The notes under the pieces were generated by a model. That model did no database searches and was not told where the DNA came from. It worked only from the letters and a program-made list of their open reading frames with translations. This document shows, piece by piece, positions 47,102 to 55,888 of a stretch of DNA of 64,000 nt; position 1 is the stretch's first letter, and the number at the start of each line of letters is the position of its first letter. This stretch comes from Mucilaginibacter sp. cycad4 (GTDB lineage Bacteria > Bacteroidota > Bacteroidia > Sphingobacteriales > Sphingobacteriaceae), in NCBI RefSeq assembly GCF_034263275.1, contig NZ_CP139559.1, positions 248,001 through 312,000 of the forward strand, given 5' to 3'. Made by a program: the position numbers and the translations under genes.

Positions 47102-47132
47102 AGACTTACGAAGTTTGAAACTTCGTAAGTCT
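47102..47132. repeat. Perfect 31-bp palindrome in the AraC leader
   Basis: The arms AGACTTACGAAGTTT / AAACTTCGTAAGTCT are joined by one base. Located 25 bases before the AraC start and 40 bases after the SDR stop, it could end the SDR transcript or regulate AraC. The terminator at 50991-51009 shares GACTTAC / GTAAGTC. Confidence 0.75.
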
Positions 47133-47172
47133 GGTATATCCCGGGGAACATGTCTCCAAAACCGAAATTATA

Positions 47173-48057
47173 TTATACTTTTTGAGCCGTTATTGATTTT
47201 CCAAATTCAGTATTCAGGAAATCTTCCGCTTCATCATGATCAGTTGAAGTAGTAACCAGCAGCCATTTTTCAAATTCGGCTTTGCGTGCTTCATCGGCAG
47301 CTTTTAGCAATCCGGCGGCTTCGCTGCCCAATATAAGGTGCACAGGTGGTTCGGGATGTTCAGCGAGTTCAATCATTACCCTGGCTGCTTTTTCGGGATC
47401 GCCAACAGGAACAAATTTACCGCTTGATAGATAATCTGCACGCACATCAACGGTTTGTTCATAGCCTTCAATTTTTGGTGCATAGCTCATAGATCCGCCG
47501 GCCCAATCGGTACGGAAGCCTCCTGGTTCAACACTGGTAACCAGTATGCCAAGCGGTTTTACTTCTTTAGCTAAAGCCTCGGTAAAGCCGCTCAAACCAA
47601 ACTTAGCTGCCTGGTACATGCTTAAACCTGCATTACCAACGCGGCCACCAACCGAGCTGATCTGCAAAATCCTGCCCGAACGTTGTTTGCGCATATAAGG
47701 CAATACAGCGCGGGTGATTTCGATAGGCGCATATAGGTTGGTTTCCAGTTGGCTGCGTACCTGCTCACCGGTAAAGGCTTCAGTTGCACCAATGATGCCG
47801 AAACCAGCATTATTTACCAATACATCAATTTTGCCAAAATGAACCACCGTATCTGCAACGGCTTTGTGTACGGCAGGGTAATCGGTAACATCAAGTTTTA
47901 TAGGGTAAACCTGGCCGGGATATTGATCAGCCAGGTCTTTTAATTGTTCGGGGTTACGTGCTGTAGCGGCAACGTTATCGCCGGCTGCTAAAACTGCTTC
48001 TGTAAGGCTGCGGCCTAATCCGCGGGCGCTGCCTGTTATAAACCATACTTTTTTCAT
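47173..48057 (-). CDS. Short-chain dehydrogenase/reductase
   Basis: The 294 residues show the SDR cofactor motif TGSARGLG (8-15), NNAG (VLVNNAGFGIIG), and the catalytic S-Y-x-x-x-K (ISSVGG ... YQAAK). It is a classical SDR using NAD(P)H; the substrate is unknown. It is paralogous in type to the SDR at 48235 and lies upstream of an AraC regulator. A consensus -7 box precedes it but no -33 element, which fits activator control. Confidence 0.9.
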   Translation of the reverse strand: MKKVWFITGSARGLGRSLTEAVLAAGDNVAATARNPEQLKDLADQYPGQVYPIKLDVTDYPAVHKAVADTVVHFGKIDVLVNNAGFGIIGATEAFTGEQVRSQLETNLYAPIEITRAVLPYMRKQRSGRILQISSVGGRVGNAGLSMYQAAKFGLSGFTEALAKEVKPLGILVTSVEPGGFRTDWAGGSMSYAPKIEGYEQTVDVRADYLSSGKFVPVGDPEKAARVMIELAEHPEPPVHLILGSEAAGLLKAADEARKAEFEKWLLVTTSTDHDEAEDFLNTEFGKSITAQKV

Positions 48058-48082
48058 AGTGTTATCTTTAATTTTGATAATA

Positions 48083-48090
48083 CAAAGTTA
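48083..48090 (-). promoter_or_regulatory. Candidate -7 box (TAACTTTG) for the SDR gene at 47173
   Basis: An exact TAnnTTTG match 25 bases before the start, with no -33 TTTG at normal spacing. Confidence 0.4.
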
Positions 48091-48234
48091 GGTTGAATGG
48101 CAGTGTAGCGTTTTGTTAAAAGGCTCAAGTTGCTTTGTTGAAAAGCTCAACCTGATGCGCTTGATTAGAGGATTTCCTGATGTTTGATTTCATGATATCA
48201 GGAAATCCTTAAAGCCTATTAATCAAGATTCAAA

Positions 48235-49050
48235 TTAAAACATGCTGTTCACCTTTTCCATGTATTCCTCAATAGGCATGGTGTTACGCATGTTCATCAG
48301 CATGGTGCCCATATTGCCTATTACTGTACGGAATTTGTTGCTTTTGCCGGTTGCCAGATCATAAATGGCATTTACAATCTCCATTGGATCATCCAGTTGT
48401 GATTCATCGCGTGAGCTCATCAGATTTTGTAGTTTAGCGGTAAGTTCATCATAAGCGGTTATATCCGGGTTTTGGTTCCAAACCACACTTTCAACAAAAT
48501 TATTGCCTTTTGAACCGCCCTGTTCTATCAACCTTAAATGGATGTTAAGCGGCTTTAACTCGTAATAAAGTCCTTCGGTAAGGCCTTCAAGTGCAAATTT
48601 CGACATGTTGTAAAGTGAGCCAAGCGGTACAGCGGTGGTAATGCCCATAAACGAGCTGATGTTGATGAACATGCCCCCATTGTTTTGCCTGAAATGTGGC
48701 AGGAACGCACGGATCACGTTGATGGGACCGCGGGCATTTACCGCAAACTGCCAGTCGATATCCTCTTCCTTAGCAAGCTCTAATGCGCCGTACGTACCCA
48801 TACCCGCATTATTTACCACAACATCAATTTTGCCGAAAGCTGCTATAGCCTGTTCGGTAGCGGTTTTTACCTGCTCGAGGTTGGTAACATCCAGCTTAAA
48901 TATTTTAATATTAGGGTATTGCGTTAATTCAATTTCCTTTTCGGGCGTACGCATGGTGGCGGCTACGTTCCAGCCTTGTTGTGCAAAATGTTTAGCGGTT
49001 AATTTGCCCAGGCCGCTGCTGGTTCCGGTTATAAAAACTGTTTTTGACAT
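48235..49050 (-). CDS. Short-chain dehydrogenase/reductase
   Basis: The 271 residues show TGTSSGLG (7-14), VVVNNAGMGTYG, and the active-site YNMSK after ISSFMG. It is divergent from the HxlR regulator gene with only 75 bp between starts, and their promoters almost overlap, so HxlR probably controls it. Substrate unknown; such SDR/HxlR pairs often answer to electrophiles, which I infer only from the family. Confidence 0.9.
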   Translation of the reverse strand: MSKTVFITGTSSGLGKLTAKHFAQQGWNVAATMRTPEKEIELTQYPNIKIFKLDVTNLEQVKTATEQAIAAFGKIDVVVNNAGMGTYGALELAKEEDIDWQFAVNARGPINVIRAFLPHFRQNNGGMFINISSFMGITTAVPLGSLYNMSKFALEGLTEGLYYELKPLNIHLRLIEQGGSKGNNFVESVVWNQNPDITAYDELTAKLQNLMSSRDESQLDDPMEIVNAIYDLATGKSNKFRTVIGNMGTMLMNMRNTMPIEEYMEKVNSMF

Positions 49051-49069
49051 GGTATTTTACTTTTTTATG

Positions 49070-49111
49070 CAAAAGTATAGTGTAATTGATATAATTTTGT
49101 AACCAGTTACA
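49070..49111. promoter_or_regulatory. Divergent SDR/HxlR promoters with operator TGTAAC-CA-GTTACA
   Basis: The minus-strand -7 box TACTTTTG (49077-49070) serves the SDR gene; the plus-strand -7 box TAATTTTG (49092-49099) serves the HxlR gene. The inverted repeat TGTAAC-CA-GTTACA (49098-49111) overlaps the HxlR start region. It is a likely HxlR operator. Confidence 0.5.
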
Positions 49112-49125
49112 CAGAGTATACCAGT

Positions 49126-49488
49126 ATGGAAGCAGGAATAACGTCACATCAACGTAATCATGCCGATGAACGGCAGGCACTTCAGGACACCATGTATGTT
49201 ATAGGCGGTAAATGGACGCTGCCAATCATCAATTCCATTTGCAATGGCAATCACCGTTTCAGGGAAATTGAGCGGAGCATCCCCGGCATCACCACGCGGA
49301 TGTTGTCGCGCGAGCTGAAAACCATGGAAATGAACAAGCTTGTTAAGCGGGTAGTTACGCCTACAACACCTGTTTTGATCGAATACCAGTCGACAGAGTA
49401 CTGCCGAAGTTTTGGCAGTATTATTTTGGAGATGATAAAATGGGGAAAGGAGCACCGCGAGATGCTGCGCAACGCTGATAAGCAATAG
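49126..49488 (+). CDS. HxlR family transcriptional regulator
   Basis: The 120 residues contain the HxlR winged helix: MYVIGGKWTLPIINSICNGNHRFREIERSIPGITTRMLSRELKTMEMNKLVKR. The C-terminus (YCRSFGSIILEMIKWGKEHR) is the dimer helix. No DUF24-type N-terminal redox cysteine is at the canonical place; single cysteines lie at CNGN and YCRS. It is divergent from an SDR gene with a palindrome at its own promoter, so autoregulation is likely. Confidence 0.92.
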   Translation: MEAGITSHQRNHADERQALQDTMYVIGGKWTLPIINSICNGNHRFREIERSIPGITTRMLSRELKTMEMNKLVKRVVTPTTPVLIEYQSTEYCRSFGSIILEMIKWGKEHREMLRNADKQ

Positions 49489-49564
49489 TTGTTAGTTAAA
49501 GCCTATTGTAAAAGTTAAGTTATCTTTAACAGTCATCCGTTATAAAAACTATTTTCACCGGGCA

Positions 49565-50953
49565 ATGAAACATCTCACCAATTTAACCTGTAAAGGCCTT
49601 TTCCTTTTGGCTTTCTTATTCTTAATTGTACCTGCTTCGGCACAAAAAAAACAATTGCCTAATATCGTTTTTGTATTAGCCGATGATATGGGTTACTCCG
49701 ACCTGAGTTGTTATGGAAACCCCGTTATTCGTACGCCGTTTTTAGATAAGATGGCACAAAGAGGGGTAAGGGCAACTAATTACGTAGTGAGCAGCCCAAC
49801 CTGTACTCCTTCACGTGCTTCGTTGCTCACGGGGCGGTATGCATCGCGGATGAATCTGCCTTATCCAATCGGGCCTGGTTCAAAACTTGGTATTCCCGAC
49901 CAGGAAGTTACCATTGCCGAAATGTTGAAACAAATTGGTTATGAAACCGCTATGATAGGTAAATGGCACCTTGGCGATCACGCGGCTTACAACCATCCAA
50001 TGGCGCAGGGTTTTAACTCGTACTATGGCTTACTATACAGCCATGATTACCGTTCGCCTTATGTAAAAACGGATACTACTATTAAAGTATTTCGTAACCA
50101 TAAGCCGGAGATCTTGAAGCCGGCAGATTCATCGCTGATCGACCTGTACCAGCGTGAAGCTATCCGATACATCAAAGAGCAAAAAAAAGGCGGTAAGCCG
50201 TTCTTTCTGTATCTCGCCCATAATATGCCGCATTTGCCGGTAGCCTTTGCATCATCCGCAAAAAATAAAAACCGCAGCGATGGCGGCCATTTGGGTGATG
50301 TAGTTGAACAACTGGACGAAAGTCTTGGTAAGGTTTGGAGCGAACTGGAAAAACAGGGACTGGCTGATAATACGATCTTTATGTTTTCGAGTGATAATGG
50401 TCCGTGGATAGAGTTTCCTGACCGGATGCTGGGCGATAGTGCTACCAAACATTGGGATGCAGGTACGGCAGGGGTTTTCCGCGGTAGCAAGGGACAATCG
50501 TATGAAGGCGGTTTGCGTGAGCCGTTTATCGTTTACTGGAAAAATCATACCCCGGTTGGTGCAAGTATTACCAGTATGATGAGCAACCTCGATGTTTTGC
50601 CAACGCTTGCCAAATGGACAGGAGCCCCGCTGCCTAAAGCCAGAACTCTTGACGGCCAATCAATAGCAGATGTGCTGACAGGCAAAGCGCCCAAACATCC
50701 CGAACACAGGCCAATTTATTATTATAATAACAGCGTTTGCGAAGCCGTGCGCCTGGGCGACTGGAAATACCGCGAAGTAAAAGCTAATAACAACGTTGGC
50801 GGCGTAGCTGGTTTGCCGCTGCCTGCAAAAACAGAATTATTTAACCTGGCCTATGATCCCAGCGAACGCACTAATGTGATCAGAGAATACCCTGAAATGG
50901 CCCAAAAGCTAAAAGTTCTTTTTGACCAGTATCCGGGCATGAAGGAGAATTGA
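49565..50953 (+). CDS. Sulfatase, secreted (formylglycine type)
   Basis: The 462 residues start with a signal peptide (about 1-26, PASAQ). The sulfatase signature C-x-P-S-R is at Cys80 ([16 protein letters not shown]), to be converted to formylglycine. Metal ligands are in [11 protein letters not shown] (D40, D41) and in FSSDNGPW. It resembles arylsulfatase A-like enzymes of Bacteroidota, acting on sulfated polysaccharides. No carbohydrate-uptake gene is directly coupled to it. It is followed by a terminator and tRNA-Arg on the other strand. Confidence 0.93.
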   Translation: MKHLTNLTCKGLFLLAFLFLIVPASAQKKQLPNIVFVLADDMGYSDLSCYGNPVIRTPFLDKMAQRGVRATNYVVSSPTCTPSRASLLTGRYASRMNLPYPIGPGSKLGIPDQEVTIAEMLKQIGYETAMIGKWHLGDHAAYNHPMAQGFNSYYGLLYSHDYRSPYVKTDTTIKVFRNHKPEILKPADSSLIDLYQREAIRYIKEQKKGGKPFFLYLAHNMPHLPVAFASSAKNKNRSDGGHLGDVVEQLDESLGKVWSELEKQGLADNTIFMFSSDNGPWIEFPDRMLGDSATKHWDAGTAGVFRGSKGQSYEGGLREPFIVYWKNHTPVGASITSMMSNLDVLPTLAKWTGAPLPKARTLDGQSIADVLTGKAPKHPEHRPIYYYNNSVCEAVRLGDWKYREVKANNNVGGVAGLPLPAKTELFNLAYDPSERTNVIREYPEMAQKLKVLFDQYPGMKEN

Positions 50954-50984
50954 TTGAAGCAATGCAAGTATCTATGGACAAACA

Positions 50985-51014
50985 AAAAGAGACTTACAAT
51001 TTGTAAGTCCCTTT
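50985..51014. terminator. Terminator between the sulfatase gene and tRNA-Arg
   Basis: The stem GACTTACAA / TTGTAAGTC (50991-50999, 51001-51009) with a single-base loop. T-rich runs follow on both strands, so it can end both transcripts. Confidence 0.75.
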
Positions 51015-51016
51015 TG

Positions 51017-51088
51017 TGCTCCCGACGAGATTCGAACTCATATCGATGGTACCGGAAACCATAATTCTATCCATTGAACTACGGGAGC
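51017..51088 (-). tRNA. tRNA-Arg (anticodon CCG)
   Basis: Read on the minus strand the 72 bases fold as a tRNA: acceptor GCTCCCG / CGGGAGC with discriminator A, a D-arm with TTCAATGGATAGAA, anticodon stem ATGGT / ACCAT with loop TTCCGGT (anticodon CCG), and a T-arm with GTTCGAATC. The CCA end is not encoded. Confidence 0.95.
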
Positions 51089-51097
51089 AGACAGGGG

Positions 51098-51105
51098 CAA
51101 AGATA
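51098..51105 (-). promoter_or_regulatory. Candidate -7 box (TATCTTTG) for tRNA-Arg
   Basis: An exact TAnnTTTG match 9 bases before the mature tRNA 5' end. A TTTG lies 16 bases further upstream (51125-51122), slightly short of the usual spacing. Confidence 0.5.
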
Positions 51106-51198
51106 TAAAATTGATTTAAACCAAAAGCATTGTTTACTACATTAACGTATTGTAATAATGCGCAAGTTTGGTAATAATTATTATCAGCGCCATTTACA

Positions 51199-51218
51199 TT
51201 ACGTAAACGTTTACGTAA
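51199..51218. promoter_or_regulatory. LacI-type operator (perfect 20-bp palindrome)
   Basis: TTACGTAAACGTTTACGTAA is its own complement and has the TAAACGTTTA core typical of LacI/GalR regulators. It lies 136 bp upstream of the GH28 gene. A degenerate copy occurs before the inositol oxygenase gene at 52971-52986. Confidence 0.6.
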
Positions 51219-51354
51219 ATAAAAATATACGGCTGCCGCCAACTAATTTGAAAGTTTAATAGTTTAGGTGTTTAATGTACAATTAAACGCTTCATGTTCG
51301 TAAACTTTAGAAGCTATAAACCTGCTTGAATTTTTCTCTTAATAATAACTTATA

Positions 51355-52884
51355 ATGAAAATCCTTTATTTTTTAACCCTGCTTATAACGCCATTTGCCG
51401 GTTACGCTCAGCAAAAAGTATTTAACGTTACCGATTATGGTGCCAAAGCCGATGGTATTACCAATAACACCATCAGTATTCAAAAGGCTATTGATAATGC
51501 AGGCGCGCAGGGCGGCGGTACAGTATATGTACCCGCCGGAAAGTTTTTGACGGCTTGTATCAGCATGAAATCAAATGTTACCCTGAACCTTGCCGAAAAT
51601 GCTACGTTGCTGAGCAGCGCGAAAAGAATTGATTTTGGGGAAGGTCATGCGGCACCTTTAATAGTTGCCAACAATCTGCAGCATATTGCCATAACAGGTA
51701 AGGGAACTATTGATGGAAACGGGGAGGAATTGCTGAAAGACCTTTTTGCGATGCTGAAAGCGGGTAAATTAAGGGATTCGTTATGGCAAAAGGAAAACCC
51801 ATGGGGGCAAACCCAGCCCGAGGAACCTAACCGGCCCAAATTGATCCATTTTTCAAACTGTACCGATGTACTGATAAAAGGCGTAACCATGAAAAACGGC
51901 CTGGTGTGGGTACAGGATTACACCAAATGCCGCAACCTGGTCATTGACAGCATAAAAGTAGAAAGCAATACCTATTGGAATAACGATGGTATTGATTTGG
52001 TTGATTGCAAAAACGTAAAGCTTACCAACAGTTTTTTTAACGCCGATGACGATGGCATCTGCCTGAAATCGAGCGACAGGAACAGTAGCTGCGAAAATAT
52101 TTATGTGGCAAACTGTACCACGAGGTCCAGCGCCAGCGGGATTAAATTTGGCACGGCCTCAAGAGGCGGTTTTAAAAAGATAACGATAAAGAATGTGAAG
52201 ATTTACGATACCTACCGGTCGGCCATTGCGTTGGAATGTGTTGATGGGGGTGTGATGGAAGATATTGATATCAGTAACATTAATGCGGTAAATACAGGCA
52301 ATGCCATTTTTATTCGCCTCGGTCATCGTAATAAGGATACTGTAGTAAGTCGCATCAATGGTATCCGCATCAGCAACGTAACGGTGGACGTGCCAAAAGG
52401 TAAACCCGATAAAGGTTATCCGATGGAAGGGCCTTTAGTTAAAGGGAACCACAATATCTTTCCTTCGTCAATTGCGGGCTTGCCGGGGCATCCTGTTAAA
52501 AATGTAATCCTCGAAAACATTAAGATAGTGTACCACGGCGATGCCAGCAAAGCTGTGGCAAATGTCAGCCTCGATTCGTTATCCAGGATACCCGAAAACC
52601 CGCATGATTATCCGGAGTTTTCCATGTTTGGAGAATTGCCGGCCTGGGGATTTTATACGCGCCATGCAGAAGGGCTGACGTTTAAAAATGTAACCCTTAG
52701 CTGCCTGGGGAATGATTTCAGGGCCGCCGGTGTATTTCATGATGTGGATGGGCTGGTGCTAAATGGCCTCAAAATACCGCAGGTTAAATCGTTGCCGGTG
52801 ATTGTGCTTAACGGGGTAACTAAATCTTCGGTTAAAGGCATTCAGATTCCCGGAACAAGTAAAAATAAGATCCTTAAGAGGTAA
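51355..52884 (+). CDS. GH28 family (polygalacturonase-like) enzyme, secreted
   Basis: The 509 residues start with a signal peptide (about 1-18, GYAQ). The N-terminus VTDYGAKADGITNNTISIQKAIDNA and the right-handed beta-helix are typical of GH28. Catalytic-type acidic residues are visible: D211 (NNDGID) and D231-D233 (ADDDGICLKS). The canonical GHG histidine motif is not evident (SASGIKFGTAS in its place), so exact activity is uncertain. It is probably exported to attack pectic or other uronic-acid polymers. A LacI-type palindrome lies upstream. Confidence 0.85.
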   Translation: MKILYFLTLLITPFAGYAQQKVFNVTDYGAKADGITNNTISIQKAIDNAGAQGGGTVYVPAGKFLTACISMKSNVTLNLAENATLLSSAKRIDFGEGHAAPLIVANNLQHIAITGKGTIDGNGEELLKDLFAMLKAGKLRDSLWQKENPWGQTQPEEPNRPKLIHFSNCTDVLIKGVTMKNGLVWVQDYTKCRNLVIDSIKVESNTYWNNDGIDLVDCKNVKLTNSFFNADDDGICLKSSDRNSSCENIYVANCTTRSSASGIKFGTASRGGFKKITIKNVKIYDTYRSAIALECVDGGVMEDIDISNINAVNTGNAIFIRLGHRNKDTVVSRINGIRISNVTVDVPKGKPDKGYPMEGPLVKGNHNIFPSSIAGLPGHPVKNVILENIKIVYHGDASKAVANVSLDSLSRIPENPHDYPEFSMFGELPAWGFYTRHAEGLTFKNVTLSCLGNDFRAAGVFHDVDGLVLNGLKIPQVKSLPVIVLNGVTKSSVKGIQIPGTSKNKILKR

Positions 52885-52970
52885 TTTTATTTCACATCAG
52901 GAAATCACCCTTGCTAAATCAATTTAAGGGCTTTTAGCGTTGCGCGTTCAGCTTTTAGCTTCGGTGTAAC

Positions 52971-52986
52971 TTAATCGTTTACGTAA
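52971..52986. promoter_or_regulatory. Degenerate LacI-type operator upstream of inositol oxygenase
   Basis: TTAATCGTTTACGTAA keeps the right half CGTTTACGTAA of the operator at 51199 and a TAAnCGnTTA core. Confidence 0.45.
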
Positions 52987-53176
52987 ATAAATATTGCAGT
53001 TAATATAAAAGCACCGTTTTTTTTATCAAAATTTAATCATTATAAAACTAAACGGAGCATTTAATTACAGCCCCCAATAAAAGTTTATTGCCACAATACT
53101 TAATTGGATTTTTCTGTGGTTGGGTTGGGGGACAATAAAGATCAAGATGCTTATTATTTAATGAAAGGTTTACGAT

Positions 53177-54046
53177 ATGGAAAAGTTAACTGAAAAAGAG
53201 ATATCGCCATTGTCAAGTCTTGACGTATGGGAAGATGATGTATTGAGCAGGTACCCCGAGCCGGGAACCGAGAAGGCCAAAGAGGAGTTCAGGGTTTATA
53301 ACGACGATGAAAATAACCCGGTGCGGGAGTTTTACAGGCTTAACCATACTTATCAAACCTATGGCAATGTATTGGCCAAAAAGGCAAACTTTTTAAAGTT
53401 TGATAAAAAAGAAATGCCATGGTGGTCGGCAATGGAATATCTGAATACGCTGGTTGATGAATCAGATCCGGATATTTCGCTTGATCAGTTGCAGCATTTA
53501 TTGCAAACATCTGAGGCTATCCGTGCCGATGGTCATCCGGATTGGTTTGTATTAACAGGCTTTATCCATGATTTAGGCAAGGTGCTTTGCCTTTTTGGCG
53601 AACCGCAATGGAATGTAGTGGGCGATTCGTTCCCGGTAGGCTGTAAGTTTTCGGATAAGATAGTTTACCCCGAATTTTTTGCTGCAAACCCCGATAATGA
53701 TGATGAGCGTTACAATACCAAATATGGTGTATATTCACATCAATGCGGGCTCGACAACGTGCATATGTCATGGGGGCATGATGAGTACCTATACCACATT
53801 ACCAAAGATTATTTGCCCGAAGAAGCTTTGTACATGATCCGTTACCACTCTTTTTACTCGCAGCACCGCGAAAAGGCATACGATCATTTATTGAATGCGC
53901 ATGACCAGGAGATGTTTAAATGGGTTGATAAATTTAATCCGTACGATCTGTACTCTAAAAGTCCGAAACCTCCGGTAGTATCTGAGTTAAAACCTTATTA
54001 TGAGGATTTGATTGCCAAATATTTGCCCGCGACAGTTAAATTATAA
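53177..54046 (+). CDS. myo-Inositol oxygenase
   Basis: The 289 residues match MIOX, a di-iron oxygenase that cleaves myo-inositol to D-glucuronate (human protein 285 residues). Ligands are visible by comparison: H120 (DGHPDW), H131-D132 (GFIHDLGK), H201 (SWGHDEYLY), H224 (RYHSFYS) and D257 (FNPYDLYSK). The C-terminus [14 protein letters not shown] also agrees. The enzyme is best known from eukaryotes. It shares an operator motif with the GH28 gene, suggesting uronate use, but no uronate isomerase or dehydrogenase is in the window. Confidence 0.95.
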   Translation: MEKLTEKEISPLSSLDVWEDDVLSRYPEPGTEKAKEEFRVYNDDENNPVREFYRLNHTYQTYGNVLAKKANFLKFDKKEMPWWSAMEYLNTLVDESDPDISLDQLQHLLQTSEAIRADGHPDWFVLTGFIHDLGKVLCLFGEPQWNVVGDSFPVGCKFSDKIVYPEFFAANPDNDDERYNTKYGVYSHQCGLDNVHMSWGHDEYLYHITKDYLPEEALYMIRYHSFYSQHREKAYDHLLNAHDQEMFKWVDKFNPYDLYSKSPKPPVVSELKPYYEDLIAKYLPATVKL

Positions 54047-54296
54047 AGGGCTGTAATTTCAGCCGGTTTTATCTTGGCCAGTTAAATTAACTTGTTTTGC
54101 TCAGGCTGTAAAAAAAGTAATTTTATAACCTGGGCAAAACTTTACAAAAGGCTATAAAGCCTCCTTTTAACCAATTACTGAATAAATTATTAATGATGTT
54201 GCTGTGAAGCAGATTTATTGATAAAAAAATAGTTGTATTTTTCACAATAATTCCTACCTATTAATTAATGAATAAATAAATAATTACCAGGTTTTT

Positions 54297-54890
54297 ATGA
54301 ATACAAACGGAGATAAAGATTTAGTGTTTCGCTTACACGATGATGACATCGGTGCATTTGATATGCTTTATCAAAAGTATCACCAGGCCATTTATCGCAA
54401 TATTTACAAGCTCACTAAAGATGATGACATTGCCTGCGATATTTTGCAGGATATTTTTATAGCCCTTTGGGAAAAACGGGCCGATATTAACCCTGATCAG
54501 TCTGTAAGCGGATGGCTTTTTGTGCTTAGCTTTAACAAATCGATCTCCCATCTCCGTAAAAAAGTACGGGAAACCGCAATTGTTAACACCATGCCTTTTG
54601 CCGAAATGGAAACCGACAACGGTGATGTACAGTTAATGGACGAGCAATATTATTTATTACAACAGGCTATCAACCAATTATCCCCGCAGCGTAAAAAGGT
54701 ATTCACCCTTTGCAAGCTGGAAGGAAAAACCTATGAAGAGGCGGCCGAGAGATTGAACCTTTCTAAACATACTGTTAAAGAATACCTTGGGCATGCGGTT
54801 GTAGCTGTTAAAAACCATATAAAAGAACATCACGCCGAATGGAAAACAGCAGGCGTTATGATGATTTGTTATTGGATAGGGGGGAATTAA
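54297..54890 (+). CDS. ECF-type RNA polymerase sigma factor (Bacteroidota FecI-like)
   Basis: The 197 residues contain region 2 (DIGAFDMLYQKYHQAIYRNIYKLTKDDDIACDILQDIFIALWEKR and SGWLFVLSFNKSISHLRK) and region 4 (AINQLSPQRKKVFTLCKLEGKTYEEAAERLNLSKHTVKEYLGHAVVAVKNHI). This is the type that pairs with FecR to control SusC/SusD systems. Its FecR partner lies 1 kb downstream with a methyltransferase gene inserted between on the other strand. Confidence 0.93.
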   Translation: MNTNGDKDLVFRLHDDDIGAFDMLYQKYHQAIYRNIYKLTKDDDIACDILQDIFIALWEKRADINPDQSVSGWLFVLSFNKSISHLRKKVRETAIVNTMPFAEMETDNGDVQLMDEQYYLLQQAINQLSPQRKKVFTLCKLEGKTYEEAAERLNLSKHTVKEYLGHAVVAVKNHIKEHHAEWKTAGVMMICYWIGGN

Positions 54891-54935
54891 TAACGGGCTA
54901 TTTATTGTAAACTGATTGCTCATTGCACACATTAA

Positions 54936-55065
54936 GCTTGTGGTTGGTGTAATCTCCATACCAGTTGGCTGGCATTTAATGATGCATAAGGGCACATTAG
55001 TTATAAAGCTGAAGGACTACCTGTAGAGTTTGGTAGGTGGTGCGGTGATTACACCGACCTTAAGC
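54936..55065. repeat. Palindrome GGTTGGTGTAATC / GATTACACCGACC
   Basis: 13-bp arms with one mismatch (54942-54954, 55047-55059), extended outward by GCTT-type pairs, separated by 92 bases. Located between the sigma factor gene and the methyltransferase gene. Confidence 0.65.
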
Positions 55066-55083
55066 AAATAATACCTGAAACTT

Positions 55084-55716
55084 TCAGACATCCATCTTTT
55101 TTCGTCCTACAAATCTGATCACCGACCCTTGGCCGCTGTGATAAAGCCCTTCATTTAAATCGATTTCTGTTTCCAGGAGTTCTAAAATCTCATAATTATT
55201 AAAGTCTGTTTTAATTTCCTCTACAGAAAATAGTGATTCGATGTCTCTCGGGCCGCCCATTTTTTCATCCTTTGCCAAATAGTCAAGATGGCTTTTACTA
55301 AAAGCCTCGAAAATGATAAGTCCTCCGACGTTTAAATATTTATTAAGGCTTTGATGTACAAGTGATTTGATGTTTGGAGGAAAGTGCGCATAAATGAGGG
55401 CGATCACGTCAAATTGTGCCTGTGTGTAATTAAGTTCCTGCAATTCCCCAACCTGGTAATCAATAACTGCCTGTTTCTTTTCTGCAAGCTTCAGCGCTTT
55501 CTTTTGCCCCTCAATGCTAATGTCGAATGCAGAAACTGTCCAACCAAGTTTGGCTGCAAAAACAGCATTACGGCCTTCGCCTTCTGCTGGGAAAAGAATT
55601 TTGCCTGGTTTTAGAAGTGCCAGTTGTTGTTGCAAAAAATTATTAGGCTGTTCACCATAAGCAAATTCTTCTTCGGCATATCGTTGGTTCCATTTTTCTG
55701 TCCAGGTATCTTTCAT
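55084..55716 (-). CDS. Class I SAM-dependent methyltransferase
   Basis: The 210 residues begin [24 protein letters not shown]. The SAM-binding motif is [28 protein letters not shown], with a second motif [14 protein letters not shown]. This resembles TehB/thiopurine-type small-molecule methyltransferases. It interrupts the sigma-FecR pair on the opposite strand and may be a later insertion. Substrate unknown. Confidence 0.88.
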   Translation of the reverse strand: MKDTWTEKWNQRYAEEEFAYGEQPNNFLQQQLALLKPGKILFPAEGEGRNAVFAAKLGWTVSAFDISIEGQKKALKLAEKKQAVIDYQVGELQELNYTQAQFDVIALIYAHFPPNIKSLVHQSLNKYLNVGGLIIFEAFSKSHLDYLAKDEKMGGPRDIESLFSVEEIKTDFNNYEILELLETEIDLNEGLYHSGQGSVIRFVGRKKMDV

Positions 55717-55888
55717 ATAAGGAGTAATTATTTAGCTGTTTGCTTATGATAAAGATAGTATTTAAGTAAGTCAGCACAAGGATTATTGTTCATCGAAAGA
55801 TTTGCGATTTTTTTAAATTTTCTTTAAAAAATCACAAAACCATCCCCCCCGTTTTAAAGCTCCCGGCGTATTTATATAAAAATAGCTT

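Noticed and set aside
47077-47151. Extended N-terminus of the AraC protein at 46270-47076
   Set aside because: The added 25 residues come from a perfect palindrome and have no family likeness.
55084-55716. Methyltransferase as part of a DNA modification or defence system
   Set aside because: Its motifs are those of small-molecule SAM methyltransferases; no DNA target domain or nuclease partner is present.
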